From Pseudooceanicola endophyticus (lineage in GTDB: Bacteria; Pseudomonadota; Alphaproteobacteria; Rhodobacterales; Rhodobacteraceae): 64,000 bases of DNA. Each line of letters begins with the position of its first letter. Positions within the stretch are counted from its first letter, which is position 1. The DNA lies in assembly GCF_018760365.1 (NCBI RefSeq), contig NZ_JAHIAB010000010.1, positions 172,685 through 236,684 on the forward strand, written 5' to 3'. Shown one piece after another: positions 1 through 7,441 of the stretch. Made by a program: the position numbers and the translations under genes. The notes under the pieces are model-generated. The model was given only the letters and a program-made list of their open reading frames with translations, had not been told where the DNA came from and did not search any database.

Positions 1-141
1 AAGGTCCAACAAAGGAGATTGCCGCGCCGGACCAGTCGGGCCGGTGGTGGACGCAGCCACAGCGGGAAACGTTGTTGCCGCTGCCAGCGCCGGAATTGCT
101 TTCAACAGGTTGCGGCGTGAGGTATCTTTGGGGGCAGTCAT
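1..141 (-). CDS. Partial gene: twin-arginine-like signal peptide protein, N-terminus only
   Basis: The first 47 codons of a gene running off the left edge can be read from an ATG at 141. The N-terminus begins MTAPKDTSRRNLLKAIPALA, with a consecutive arginine pair followed by a hydrophobic stretch rich in Ala and Leu. This resembles a Tat export signal, although a perfect S-R-R-x-F-L-K box is not present. Short proteins with such leaders occur in alphaproteobacterial prophages, which fits the neighbouring terminase genes. The function is not recognisable from this fragment. Confidence 0.45.
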   Translation of the reverse strand, partial: MTAPKDTSRRNLLKAIPALAAATTFPAVAASTTGPTGPARQSPLLDL

Positions 142-247
142 GATCGATCTCCTTATCCAGATCGGTTTCATGTCAGGGCCGTTTGGTGTTCCCGCACCGG
201 GCGGCCCGCATTCTCTCAGTCGCGCGGCGCGACTGCGGTCAGGTCCA

Positions 248-406
248 TCAGCTCTGTGTGACCCCTGCCGATGATGTACTCGGCATCGCCTTCCGCAGAA
301 CTGTCACAACTGTTGCTGACTGGGATCGATGAGTGTCACGGGCTTCTTGTTCGAGCCACTGCTTCACGTCCAAAGGCAAATTCATCTTGAATTGTACGGT
401 TTCCAT
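248..406 (-). CDS. Small Arc-like ribbon-helix-helix DNA-binding protein
   Basis: A 52-codon gene starts at ATG 406 and ends at TGA 248-250. Its N-terminal part METVQFKMNLPLDVKQWLEQ followed by a second helix containing HRSQSATVVTVLRKAM has the strand-helix-helix pattern of Arc/Mnt repressors. The VQFKxxLP strand is nearly the same as that of the divergent gene at 478-837 (VQFKLMLP). The two genes are transcribed away from a 71-bp region containing repeated ATGTCC half-sites, much like the arc/mnt pair of P22-type phages. It most likely binds DNA as a dimer and regulates itself and/or its neighbour. The C-terminal tail is short and without recognisable features. Confidence 0.6.
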   Translation of the reverse strand: METVQFKMNLPLDVKQWLEQEARDTHRSQSATVVTVLRKAMPSTSSAGVTQS

Positions 407-477
407 AACGCGCTCCGCTTGCGGACATTTTATGTCCGTATAGGTACACGAAATGTCCGTGGCGGCAAGGACAAAAA
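407..477. promoter_or_regulatory. Operator region between two divergent Arc-like genes
   Basis: The gap between the divergent repressor genes holds a perfect inverted repeat CGGACAT-TTT-ATGTCCG at 422-438, a further half-site ATGTCCG at 453-459, and GGACA-AAAAA-TGTCC at 469-483, the last overlapping the start codon of the rightward gene. Repeated half-sites around both starts suggest autoregulation by one or both ribbon-helix-helix proteins. No clear -35/-10 boxes were assigned. Confidence 0.55.
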
Positions 478-837
478 ATGTCCATAGTCGTGACTATGAA
501 GGAAGATGCACTCGTTCAATTCAAGCTGATGCTTCCTGCGTCCCTTAAGCGGGCGCTTGAAGAGCGTGCGCATACGAATCGCCGCGCTCTTTCTCAGGAA
601 ATGGTCGCCATCCTTGAACAATCTCTGCCCGCTGCAAGGGATCGTCTGCGCAAAACCCATGCACTGGCGGACCTGGCCGCCTTGGCCGAAGAATTCGAAG
701 GTGAGGAAGGCGACCTGGTCCGTAGGCTGGTGCTCAGGAAAATGGATCAGGAGATCAGCGAGATTGAAAAACTAAGGAGCACGCTCGAAACTCTTCAGCT
801 GGAAGCCCTTCGTGGCGAAAAGTCCAAGGATTCGTAG
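478..837 (+). CDS. Arc family ribbon-helix-helix DNA-binding protein
   Basis: A 119-aa protein with an Arc-type N-terminal domain at about residues 12-55: the beta strand VQFKLMLP, helix SLKRALEERAH, turn and helix ALSQEMVAILEQSL. The C-terminal half (about 60-119) is charged and helical, likely a coiled coil, and ends in repeated Glu/Lys/Leu residues. The ATG at 478 lies inside the last operator half-site (GGACA-N5-TGTCC), so the protein could block its own translation start region or promoter. It converges on the large terminase gene, which ends at 901, and sits where a phage portal operon would be expected. It is likely a prophage regulator or moron gene. Confidence 0.75.
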   Translation: MSIVVTMKEDALVQFKLMLPASLKRALEERAHTNRRALSQEMVAILEQSLPAARDRLRKTHALADLAALAEEFEGEEGDLVRRLVLRKMDQEISEIEKLRSTLETLQLEALRGEKSKDS

Positions 838-900
838 TTTTTCTCTGTGTAAAATGCACTGCCAGTGCATTTCTTGATCTGAACTCTTTTTGGGTTGCGA

Positions 901-2694
901 CTAGCCGGTTATGAATTTTGACTGGATCACATTGCGGGGCTTCAGCTTGTTCTGAATGCCCCCAGCCTTCAGTTGCTCGGCACGCTCTGCAAAGTTCACA
1001 TGTGCCGCTTGCCGCGCCGCAAGGCTGTAGACAAAGCAGTCCAGCGCCTCGGCCCGTCGCCCTGGGACGCGCTCGAACCGGCGTTGTGGCTGGCCTCTGA
1101 CATAGCGCACGACGGCACGTTCGGACACCAGCTGTTCGAACCAAACCGGCGGCAGGCTATCGGAAAACCGGATGGAACCGGGCCGCGCCAGTCGGGCAAG
1201 GATCGCCGTCTTGATGCCGTCCACGCCGATCAGCCAAAGTCGCGTCTCTTTCGGCCTGCGGCTCCTGGAGGGTTCCAGATACTTGCGGGTGCCTGACACG
1301 CCCTTGCCTGCCATGATCCGGCGACGGGCGCGAGGGCCGCAGAACGCCATGACGGCTTCCATCGTCACGCCATCGCCCGCGTCGATCACAGCCGCCTCAA
1401 GGCCCAAGGAACCGCCCAGGGGATGCGGCCAGCGGGCTTTCAGAACGGTGTCGAGGTCCGCCCAGGTCCGTTCGTCATCCCAGTTCCCCCAGATCACTTC
1501 GTGACCCAGAACATAGGCGGTTTCGTCCTGGTCAAAGCCGGTGAAGGTGATTTCAAGCCGGTCGTGCTGCGTGTCGATCCCGGCCGTCACGACCAACACG
1601 CTTTCCGGCAGGGCGTCGAGGCCGAACGCCTCGGCCCGGCTGGCAAGCTCGCCGTCGTCCAGTTCGTCGCCCGATCCGGTCCATCCCTGCCCAAGAATGG
1701 TATTGACGAAGGTTTGCAGCGTGGTCGGGTCTTTCTTGGCAACAAGGAATTCCCGGACCAGCTGGGGCCAAGACGCGTTGGCATGCAACGACACTAGGGC
1801 GTTCAGCTGAAAGCCCGCGTGGCCCTTCACCTCGGGCCGCGTGGCCCTCCAAACGCCATGCTCTACCATGACACGCTTGTATCGTTCGGGGATCTCTGCG
1901 GCGCAATGAGGGCACTGCCAGCGGGCGGTTTCCGGCTGTCCTTCGTCCCAGAGGATCGCGTCCCAAAGGATTTCGGCGTGCGCGCCACACTCGGGGCAAG
2001 GCACTTCGAACACGCGGGCGTCGGATTCCGCAAAGGCGCGCAGAACGTTGCTGGTGTCCTCATGCACGGGGGTACTGCCCAGGACAATCTTGCGGTCGGG
2101 AAAAGACAGGGTGCGCTTTTCCGCCAGCAGGATCGGCGACCCTTCGGGCGTGGGTTCCATGCCGTCCACCTCGTCCATGAACAGGACGCGCACGTTGTGG
2201 CGGCGCAGGTTGCGGGGGGCCTTGGCTGCGACCACCTTCAGCGACCCACCGGGAAACCGGCGTGACGTGAGTGTGTTGCGGTCGTCGCCCTCGATGTCAT
2301 AGGCCAGCGCCTTTGACACGGCAGGCGATGCGCCAAAGATCGGTTCCACGTCGCTCACGATGTAGTCGCGGCAATCGGCCTCGGCAGGCAGAACGCAGAG
2401 AATGGGTGCGGGTTCGTTGGCAACGAAGGACGCAACGGCAGAGGTCAATAGCGTGGTGAAGCCGACGCGCACCGGCTTGACCAGCGTCACACGTTCAAGG
2501 GTCGGGTCGCCGATGGCATCCGCGATTTCGCGTTGGAAGGGCCACAGCTCGACAAGGCCGGGTTGGGCACTCACGCCTTCTGGCAGGTACACGTTGGCTT
2601 CGATCCATTCGGACAGGCGCAGACGCGGCGGCGGTATGAGCGCACGAAGCGCCTTGGCGGTTACCTGGTCGAGAAGGTCAGTCTGCATTGCCAA
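901..2694 (-). CDS. Phage terminase large subunit, GpA family
   Basis: A 597-aa protein of the lambda GpA type, the motor-nuclease that packages DNA into proheads. The N-terminal ATPase domain shows a variant Walker A, TLVKPVRVGFTT (about residues 69-80), and a Walker B, VLFMDEVDGM (about 170-179). A zinc-ribbon-like segment with paired Cys (VPCPECGAH and WQCPHCAAE, about 230-265) follows, then the nuclease domain with acidic clusters such as TAGIDTQHDRLE and DAGDGVTME. Length and architecture match full-length GpA. It overlaps the end of the small subunit gene by 17 bp, indicating co-transcription. Downstream genes expected in a packaging operon (gpW, portal) are absent from the immediate neighbourhood. 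Confidence 0.9.
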   Translation of the reverse strand: MAMQTDLLDQVTAKALRALIPPPRLRLSEWIEANVYLPEGVSAQPGLVELWPFQREIADAIGDPTLERVTLVKPVRVGFTTLLTSAVASFVANEPAPILCVLPAEADCRDYIVSDVEPIFGASPAVSKALAYDIEGDDRNTLTSRRFPGGSLKVVAAKAPRNLRRHNVRVLFMDEVDGMEPTPEGSPILLAEKRTLSFPDRKIVLGSTPVHEDTSNVLRAFAESDARVFEVPCPECGAHAEILWDAILWDEGQPETARWQCPHCAAEIPERYKRVMVEHGVWRATRPEVKGHAGFQLNALVSLHANASWPQLVREFLVAKKDPTTLQTFVNTILGQGWTGSGDELDDGELASRAEAFGLDALPESVLVVTAGIDTQHDRLEITFTGFDQDETAYVLGHEVIWGNWDDERTWADLDTVLKARWPHPLGGSLGLEAAVIDAGDGVTMEAVMAFCGPRARRRIMAGKGVSGTRKYLEPSRSRRPKETRLWLIGVDGIKTAILARLARPGSIRFSDSLPPVWFEQLVSERAVVRYVRGQPQRRFERVPGRRAEALDCFVYSLAARQAAHVNFAERAEQLKAGGIQNKLKPRNVIQSKFITG

Positions 2695-3160
2695 GCTCCG
2701 TCAGGGCAGTTCTCAGGGTGCGGTCCAGTGCCGCGATGGTTTCGGGGGGCAGGTCGGGAACGTCGGACCGCAGGCGGGACGGCACGGCCATGATGCGGGC
2801 GCGGACCTGGCGCAGCACGTCGGACCACCTGCGTTCGATGTCGGCAGCGTCAAGAAGCTCGCCGCGCGCCTTCGCGTTCTTGATCGCCTGGGCGTCGGCC
2901 TGTTCCTTGGCCAACCGCGCCCGGTTTGCGGTCAATTGCGCCGCCTGGTCTGCCGTGCCCCAGCCTGCCGCAATACTGCGAAGATGGGTCACGTAGGCGG
3001 TCACGGTAGCGGTCAGATCATAGCTGTCATGGGCCAGATGGACTGCGATTCCGCGCTTCTTCAGATCGTGTAGCGCCGCTGGGGAGAGGTCGAGAAGATC
3101 GCACAAATCTTTGCCTCCTACGGTGTGGCGAGGACCTTCCCCAAGCGGAAGCTCTGACAT
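2678..3160 (-). CDS. Phage terminase small subunit, Nu1-like
   Basis: About 160 aa. The N-terminal part contains a winged-helix-like DNA-binding segment with GKDLCDLLDLSPAALHDLKKRG (residues about 16-38; written here in two overlapping pieces of the gene, key residues D-L-L-x-x-S at 24-30). The central helix is rich in Ala, Arg, Lys and Glu, followed by a C-terminal part with WSDVLRQVRARIMAVPSRL, all typical of Nu1/terminase small subunits that recognise the cos or pac site. I chose the ATG at 3160 because GAGGATA immediately precedes it; a GTG at 3169 is also possible. Directly upstream of the large subunit with overlap. Confidence 0.8.
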   Translation of the reverse strand: MSELPLGEGPRHTVGGKDLCDLLDLSPAALHDLKKRGIAVHLAHDSYDLTATVTAYVTHLRSIAAGWGTADQAAQLTANRARLAKEQADAQAIKNAKARGELLDAADIERRWSDVLRQVRARIMAVPSRLRSDVPDLPPETIAALDRTLRTALTELGNAD

Positions 3161-3173
3161 TATCCTCACGTTT

Positions 3174-3329
3174 TTAACCCCTTACGCAATTTTTGCAGGG
3201 GCTGACACTTCGGGGCTTATCAGACCCGCTCGGCCAATCGTCGGGAAGGACCCGCTTCAGAATTTGGGCGGTCACTGTGCCAACGGGTTTCCACTCGCCG
3301 GGTTCAAAGCTGTCGCACGTCTCTCTCAT
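3174..3329 (-). CDS. Small hypothetical prophage protein
   Basis: A possible 51-aa protein from ATG 3329 to TAA 3174, beginning MRETCDSFEPGEWKPVGTVT and ending with a CKNCVRG motif. It lies directly upstream of the terminase small subunit gene in the same direction, with a 13-bp gap to the chosen start. The two Cys near the C-terminus could bind a metal, but no family is recognised. An AGGGG about 11 nt upstream is a weak ribosome binding site. It is supported mainly by operon position. Confidence 0.4.
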   Translation of the reverse strand: MRETCDSFEPGEWKPVGTVTAQILKRVLPDDWPSGSDKPRSVSPCKNCVRG

Positions 3330-3679
3330 GTCTAACGTTCCCCTTTACTCTCTCACCTGCTCAATGGTGAGGTTCGGAGCGAAAGGCATAGGACGACTGC
3401 CTACGCTCAAAAGCGTAGCAGTCCCTAGCCCTTCGCGTGAAGATCCTGCTCAACGGAGCCGGTCCATCGCTTTAGGCCCAACCGGTCATGCGCTCCTGCC
3501 GGTCGGTCGGTTGCTGCTTGCGACACCTGAGCGCGGTGCCGGGGATCGGGCCTCAACCTTTCGGACTGCCCTTCGCCTGTGATCCCGCCCGTGGTAGGCG
3601 ACTGCTGCCTGGGGCCACCGTTGGTACCCCGTCCCCCAAGACAGCCCCTGCAAGATCGTGTGCAGGGGTCACGGGTGCA
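3330..3679. other. Intergenic region of the prophage with one stem-loop
   Basis: No convincing gene was found on either strand in these 350 bp. The one clear structure is an inverted repeat at 3395-3423 (GACTG-C-CTACGCT / AGCGTAG-CAGTC around CAAA), a 12-bp stem with a single bulge. It lacks a T run on either strand, so it is not an obvious intrinsic terminator. It may be an RNA structure or a protein site upstream of the terminase genes. Confidence 0.4.
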
Positions 3680-3916
3680 TCACCGTTCGATGACTTCGAA
3701 AACGTCTGTGATTGCCGTAGGGGAGTGCTGCTCCGCGATGAGGCGGCGCATGATCTGTTCTTGCTTGGTGCTCGGATGCCAGCTTCGACGCTTGCCGTTG
3801 CGTGCAATCGAGAGAACGAAGCCTTTCAGCCAAGCATCGTTCTCGCTCGCCAGGACGCGGCGGACGATCACGGGCCAACGGAGGGTCATGATTTCATCCA
3901 GTTCGGCTTCGGTCAT
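3680..3916 (-). CDS. Hypothetical prophage protein, 78 aa
   Basis: A 78-aa mostly helical protein beginning MTEAELDEIMTLRWPVIVRR. The start ATG overlaps the stop of the upstream gene in an ATGA arrangement, which argues for translational coupling and for both genes being real. A Trp-Leu-Lys-Gly core and a basic middle (ARNGKRRSWHPS) are visible, but no family is recognised. The genes lie in the early or packaging region of the prophage and read towards the terminase genes. Confidence 0.55.
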   Translation of the reverse strand: MTEAELDEIMTLRWPVIVRRVLASENDAWLKGFVLSIARNGKRRSWHPSTKQEQIMRRLIAEQHSPTAITDVFEVIER

Positions 3917-4503
3917 GCAGCTACCCTCCCCTGGATGTGAGAGAGGAACGCGGCGCGATCCTGTGGGCTCATGGCCTCAAAGGCCGCAAGCGCGTATGCC
4001 TTGAGTTCCGGGCGCGCGGCGATGGAAGCCCACCAACGTGCATCGCCCATGATCGCCCCCAAAGGCGACAGGGGCATCCCTGCCTCTTCATGATCGAAGA
4101 GTGCCGCCCTAGCGGCGGCTTCACGGGTGTCGGACGGAAGCGCCCGCAGCGCAGCAAAAGCGACCCCGGCAAGTTCCGTGAAGTCCAAGCGCGCAGCCCA
4201 GACCGTTATGACGCCTTGCCACGCGTCCGGGCTTCCCAAGGTCAGGGCATAGCCAAGCATCCGGGTAGCGCGCTTGTGGCGATCTGCAATGAGCTTTCCG
4301 AATGCGCTGCCCTTCGGGGCCTTGAGCGTTGCCTCTTCAGTGACCCTGCGGTAATCTTCACCTTGAAGCTCATCAGCTTTGATTTCAGCCCCGGTTGCAG
4401 TTGCCGCTGCACCGGGGTTTTCATTTGCCTGCACTGCAAAGGCGTTTGAAACATTCCTGTTCTGTTCGCTGCCTACCTGTGGGTGATTTGAAACGTAACC
4501 CAC
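3913..4503 (-). CDS. Hypothetical prophage protein, start uncertain
   Basis: An open frame ending at 3913 and coupled by ATGA to the 78-aa gene. The conserved-looking part runs from about 4300 to 3915 and is helix rich (GYALTLGSPDAWQGVITVWA and MSPQDRAAFLSHIQG). No family is recognised. The frame stays open upstream through the tRNA-Cys fragment to 4809, but the residues encoded across 4526-4600 are an artefact of the tRNA sequence. I set a provisional GTG start at 4503, without a good ribosome binding site. The real N-terminus may have been altered when the attachment site was formed. Confidence 0.4.
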   Translation of the reverse strand: MGYVSNHPQVGSEQNRNVSNAFAVQANENPGAAATATGAEIKADELQGEDYRRVTEEATLKAPKGSAFGKLIADRHKRATRMLGYALTLGSPDAWQGVITVWAARLDFTELAGVAFAALRALPSDTREAAARAALFDHEEAGMPLSPLGAIMGDARWWASIAARPELKAYALAAFEAMSPQDRAAFLSHIQGRVAA

Positions 4504-4525
4504 TTGTTTCGAATGGTTTTTAGGC

Positions 4526-4573
4526 CGGATTGCAAATCCGTGTACACCGGTTCGATTCCGGTACTCGCCTCCA
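4526..4573 (+). repeat. Left attachment site: 3' half of tRNA-Cys
   Basis: 48 bp from CGGATTGCAAATCC (anticodon stem-loop, anticodon GCA) through GGTTCGATTCC (T-loop) to the acceptor end CTCGCCTCCA. The same 48 bp recur in direct orientation at 22127-22174 with one T/C difference. The sequence upstream does not provide a D-arm or the complementary 5' acceptor strand, so this is a partial tRNA copy, not a gene. It sits 6 bp from the 3' end of the integrase gene, as expected for an attL site. Confidence 0.85.
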
Positions 4574-4579
4574 ATATTT

Positions 4580-5653
4580 TCAATGACATAGCTGATTCCT
4601 CTTCTTAGGGGTATCACTGCGGGTATCAGGTTCTTTTTCTGATCCCCGTTCGTTCCCCGTGTCATTTCGTTTCTCTGCCGCCTGTCGCGCCCGCATGATC
4701 TGGCGCGCCTCACCGGCATACTTCCGGACCATCGCGTCGGTCGCGTGGCCGCTGAAAGATTTGATCTCATCGTCAGAGCAGCCCGCCCAGGCCAACTCCT
4801 TGATTCCACGATAGCGCAGGGCGTGCAGATCGAACTGCTCCAGCTGCATGCGTCGCCGCGCCCTGAGCATGATTTGCGCCATGTAACGATAGCTCATCTT
4901 GCCGCCGGTCTGCGTTCGCAGGATTGGGCCGTCGGCATCACCTTCTAGTCGCGACTGAGCATTGAGCAGCGCGGCCTTTAACTCCGCCGTACAGGGCAGC
5001 TGAAGCGCGTAGCCGGTCTTGTTCTGCTGCACCGCCAGTGTTTCACCGTCAAAATCCGCCCAAGTGAAATCCACCCAATCCCCGGGCCGCTGTACCGTGC
5101 CGACGCCAATCTCGAAGATAAGCCGCTCGATGGCCGTCGCTTTCTCGCGAAAGGTCGCTACGGCCTGATCGGTCCACGGCAAATGGGCCTGCTTCTTGTC
5201 GTCGGGCGTCGGCAAATGACGGACGCCCTTCGCTGGGTTCTGCGACAGCCAGCCAAGATCAATTGCGTGCTCGCACAGGATGACCAGCATCTGCGGGATG
5301 TAATTGGCAAAGCGGACGCGGTGCGCATTGGCCCGTTGCGCTTTGATGACATCCTGACGCGACAACAGCTTCACGTCCCGCTCGCCGATCTTCTCTTCGA
5401 GGTAGGTTAGGACCTTCTCGTAATCTTGACGAGTGCGTGGCTTCAGCGATGTCCAGCGATCCGAGACCCGATAGTCCTTCATCAAGGCAGACCAGCTGGT
5501 CTTTGCCTGCATCCTCTTACCGGTCAGAATCTCCCAGTATTCAAGATCGAACTCAGGCGTACCCTCCTTCGCGGAAATCCGATGGTAGCGGCCCTGAACG
5601 CGCACATACCATCTACCGCTAGGGTGCCGCCAAAGAAACTTCTTCTTCACCAA
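4580..5653 (-). CDS. int: Tyrosine recombinase/phage-type integrase
   Basis: A 357-aa site-specific recombinase that would integrate and excise the island at tRNA-Cys. The N-terminal part (about 1-60) has an Arm-DNA-binding-like region with WRHPSGRWYVRVQGRYHRI. A SAM-like core-binding helix bundle follows, and then the catalytic domain (about 165-330). All catalytic residues can be found: Arg in GTVQRPGDW, Lys in QNKTGYA, His-x-x-Arg in LHALRYRG, His in FSGHAT and Tyr in VRKYAGEA. The start overlaps the end of the excisionase-like gene by 7 bp. The short C-terminal tail rich in Lys, Glu and Asp runs up to 6 bp from the attachment site. Confidence 0.93.
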   Translation of the reverse strand: MVKKKFLWRHPSGRWYVRVQGRYHRISAKEGTPEFDLEYWEILTGKRMQAKTSWSALMKDYRVSDRWTSLKPRTRQDYEKVLTYLEEKIGERDVKLLSRQDVIKAQRANAHRVRFANYIPQMLVILCEHAIDLGWLSQNPAKGVRHLPTPDDKKQAHLPWTDQAVATFREKATAIERLIFEIGVGTVQRPGDWVDFTWADFDGETLAVQQNKTGYALQLPCTAELKAALLNAQSRLEGDADGPILRTQTGGKMSYRYMAQIMLRARRRMQLEQFDLHALRYRGIKELAWAGCSDDEIKSFSGHATDAMVRKYAGEARQIMRARQAAEKRNDTGNERGSEKEPDTRSDTPKKRNQLCH

Positions 5654-5856
5654 TCGACATCCTCCAACCCTTGCACGGCTTTGCCTGAGACAAAGGCCGA
5701 GAGTTCCTCGACGCTCCAGCGTGTCAGGCCCGGCGCCAGCTCTCGCCCACGCGGGACGCTGCCATGGGCGACGAGGCTGCGGAATTCGTCGATCCGGACG
5801 CTCAGTAGATGTGCTGCGCCGCTCTCAGAGACGACCAATGGGCGAAGGTTGCTCAT
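5647..5856 (-). CDS. Small DNA-binding protein, excisionase-like partner of the integrase
   Basis: A 69-aa protein beginning MSNLRPLVVSESGAAHLLSV. The ATG at 5856 has a strong GAGGAGG ribosome binding site; a longer reading to 6003 would run through the upstream gene and is rejected. The sequence contains a helix-turn-helix-like region (VRIDEFRSLVAHGSVPRG) followed by a wing-like segment with LTRWSVEELSAFV, resembling the AlpA/excisionase class that bends DNA and controls recombination direction. Its stop overlaps the integrase start and its start overlaps the upstream HTH gene, so the three genes form one operon. Confidence 0.65.
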   Translation of the reverse strand: MSNLRPLVVSESGAAHLLSVRIDEFRSLVAHGSVPRGRELAPGLTRWSVEELSAFVSGKAVQGLEDVDW

Positions 5857-6064
5857 CAGAGGCCTCCTCGTCGGTATGATCGTTGCGAAGGGCCTGGACC
5901 GTATGCGCATCCAGAAACTCGTTGAGGGCGCTCTCAGGAACGAGGAAGCGGCGCCCCACGCGGACGTGCCGTAGGCGGCGATCACCAAGCAGGGATCGGA
6001 CATGCCGCACGGACAATGACAGTCGCTTGGCCACGTCCTTCGGCTCTAACATCATCTCGGACAT
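5825..6064 (-). CDS. Excisionase-family HTH protein (HTH_17)
   Basis: A 79-aa protein starting at ATG 6064 with AGGAAAG upstream. The core MLEPKDVAKRLSLSVRHVRS then LLGDRRLRHVRVGRRFLVPE is a MerR-like winged helix of the excisionase (HTH_17) family, with the typical V-G-R-R-F-x-V-P wing and a following helix ALNEFLDAH. It overlaps the next gene by 32 bp and is divergent from the Xre repressor, like xis/int versus repressor arrangements in temperate elements. It probably directs excision or regulates the integrase operon. Confidence 0.75.
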   Translation of the reverse strand: MSEMMLEPKDVAKRLSLSVRHVRSLLGDRRLRHVRVGRRFLVPESALNEFLDAHTVQALRNDHTDEEASDEQPSPIGRL

Positions 6065-6169
6065 GACTTTCCTTTCGTCTGATACATCGGTAGACCTCTT
6101 GGTGTCGAAACAAGCAATCCACGGACGATATGTCCATATATGGCCACTTATGGCCAATTAAGGTCGCAC
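6065..6169. promoter_or_regulatory. Divergent promoter between excisionase operon and Xre repressor
   Basis: The region contains spaced repeats of a TATGGCCA motif (about 6140-6160), preceded by ATATGTCCATATATGG, so half-sites recur with roughly one helical turn spacing. This is what would be expected of an operator array bound by the Xre protein and controlling both the repressor and the xis-int genes. Promoter boxes were not assigned with confidence. Confidence 0.45.
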
Positions 6170-6571
6170 ATGTCCAGTACCTTTTCGAAGATAGGGGGGC
6201 GTCTCAGGGAGCTGAGGGCACGAACGGGCCTGAATCAGCAGGATTTTGCTGAAACGATCGATACATCGTTCCGCTCCTACCGAGCCTATGAGAACGGACA
6301 GCGCGAGCTGCCAACCGCTGTCGTGCTGCGCATTCATGAGATCATGAACGTGTCGCCCCATTGGCTTCTGCTCGGGGAAAAGGAACCGACCGACGACCGT
6401 AGCATGCAGATCATCGAGCAGGTCGCGAAGGCAAGTCTGGACGCGATGGATCAATCAGCGACAGAGCGCGACAACGCCGAGAAAGCCAAGAAGCTGCGGC
6501 TCCTGATAAAACTCAGCCTGAGCCAAGGCGAGTGCCTGCCAGAGGCGGATATCATGGAGCTGTGGGGGTAA
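6170..6571 (+). CDS. Xre/Cro-family repressor of the island
   Basis: A 133-aa protein from ATG 6170, preceded by TTAAGG; an ATG at 6140 would lie inside the repeat-rich operator and is less likely. The N-terminal HTH_3 domain (about residues 5-62) includes RLRELRARTGLNQQDFAETI and SFRSYRAYENGQRELP, the standard five-helix Xre fold. The C-terminal 60 residues are charged helices, possibly for oligomerisation. Divergent from the xis/int operon, it most likely keeps the island integrated or its transfer genes off. Confidence 0.8.
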   Translation: MSSTFSKIGGRLRELRARTGLNQQDFAETIDTSFRSYRAYENGQRELPTAVVLRIHEIMNVSPHWLLLGEKEPTDDRSMQIIEQVAKASLDAMDQSATERDNAEKAKKLRLLIKLSLSQGECLPEADIMELWG

Positions 6572-6608
6572 GCGCTGCTGTCCAACTGAAGGAAAAAGGA
6601 AGCTAACA

Positions 6609-6857
6609 TTGACGCATTCAGTCAATCTCACTACTGCGCGGCTTGTGAAGCTAGTAAGAAATCTTAAGTTTCTAGCAGCTTGTCTGTGCCTGTCCGGCCT
6701 GGGTTTCGGCGGCCTCTATGTCGTGACGCACGGAAGCGCAGGGGCTGGTCTGTCAAATTTGGCGGCATGTTTCGTTTCCTTGGCGACGGCAATCCTGGCT
6801 CAGCGAGCAAAGGTGGGGGCTGCGCGTGCACTGGCAAGCTTGACTGGTCAGGCTTAA
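6609..6857 (+). CDS. Small two-helix membrane protein
   Basis: An 82-aa protein starting at a TTG (6609), preceded by an AGGAAAAAGGAAG ribosome binding region. Two hydrophobic segments are visible, about residues 18-39 (FLAACLCLSGLGFGGLYVV) and 46-66 (AGLSNLAACFVSLATAILAQ), separated by a short loop. The C-terminus is basic and presumably cytoplasmic. No family is recognised. It follows the repressor in the same direction with a 37-bp gap and converges with the ABC-3C-like operon. It may be a cargo or immunity-type membrane protein. Confidence 0.5.
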   Translation: MTHSVNLTTARLVKLVRNLKFLAACLCLSGLGFGGLYVVTHGSAGAGLSNLAACFVSLATAILAQRAKVGAARALASLTGQA

Positions 6858-7150
6858 CGTGAGTGCCATCGAAATCGACAAGAACAGTAGCCTTGCAAGG
6901 GAAACTTACTGTCGCGCCCGTGACGCTTGTGCCCCAATCGAAAAATCCGCTGAACTTTAAGCTATGCCTTCTACACACCTCAACAACCGAGGGCGCTAAA
7001 GCGCTATCTACCCCCCTTCCCCCGACCTTTCGTGCAATGCTCTATTTCGGCCTTTAAGTGCCTCAAAATCGAAGGGTTGTGGCCGCCCAGATACCTCACC
7101 GGAAATAATAGCGATTTTTGGAAACCTGACCTTATCTGCCTTTTAACTTG

Positions 7151-7441
7151 TCAGACACAGCTCTTATAGGAAAATCTCTCCTCAGTTTGATCCACCCTCA
7201 ACACCCAAAAGCATTGAGTTCCATAATCTGCACTGCGAACTTCAAAACTACTAATTCCTGCACCAATCTTAGCGTCAGCTTCGGGGTGCCTTTTCAAGGC
7301 TTCGCGGAGGAACACGGCGTCCTCTTCATTAACTGGAGATCCTGGGGCGTATCGATTTAGCATGGCGCGCAGATACGCCAGCGCATCTCCCTTCGTTCTG
7401 AATTTTATCCCCATTATCTCAACCGGCACAGATCTTGGCAT
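7151..7441 (-). CDS. DCL family protein (DUF3223), fourth gene of the ABC-3C-like operon
   Basis: A 96-aa protein with a single DCL/DUF3223 domain. The family pattern is visible as IKFRTKGDALAYLRAMLNRY, then VNEEDAVFLREALKRHPEAD, KIGAGISSFEV, and the closing WVLRVD...ERFSYKSCV. In plants DCL-type domains are linked to rRNA processing and are found in the tail of RNA polymerase V; bacterial versions are poorly known. The ATG follows the stop of the ATPase gene without any gap, so it is very likely co-translated with it. Genes placed this way are often part of the same functional unit, here a putative conflict system. No clear terminator was seen downstream. Confidence 0.75.
   Translation of the reverse strand: MPRSVPVEIMGIKFRTKGDALAYLRAMLNRYAPGSPVNEEDAVFLREALKRHPEADAKIGAGISSFEVRSADYGTQCFWVLRVDQTEERFSYKSCV

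Larger units (their letters stand above)
1..4525. mobile_element. Right-hand part of a prophage or prophage remnant
   Basis: This segment carries a small and a large terminase subunit gene, short overlapping hypothetical genes and an Arc-like repressor pair, all typical phage cargo. It ends at a tRNA-Cys 3' fragment (4526-4573) that also serves as the left border of the next element. No portal or capsid gene is visible: the large terminase is followed not by gpW/portal genes but by a convergent repressor gene. The element may therefore be rearranged, or the rest may lie beyond the left edge. The left boundary is outside the window. Confidence 0.6.

Noticed and set aside
4526..4573. A functional tRNA-Cys gene
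   Set aside because: No D-arm and no 5' acceptor strand complementary to the CTCGCC end upstream; same for 22127-22174.
4500..4640. Continuous open frame through the tRNA fragment giving an N-terminal extension (EYRNRTGVHGFAIRP) of the prophage gene
   Set aside because: This peptide is the well-known false translation of a tRNA-Cys 3' end; similar peptide text appears opposite the second copy at 22127. The real gene must begin inside 4503.
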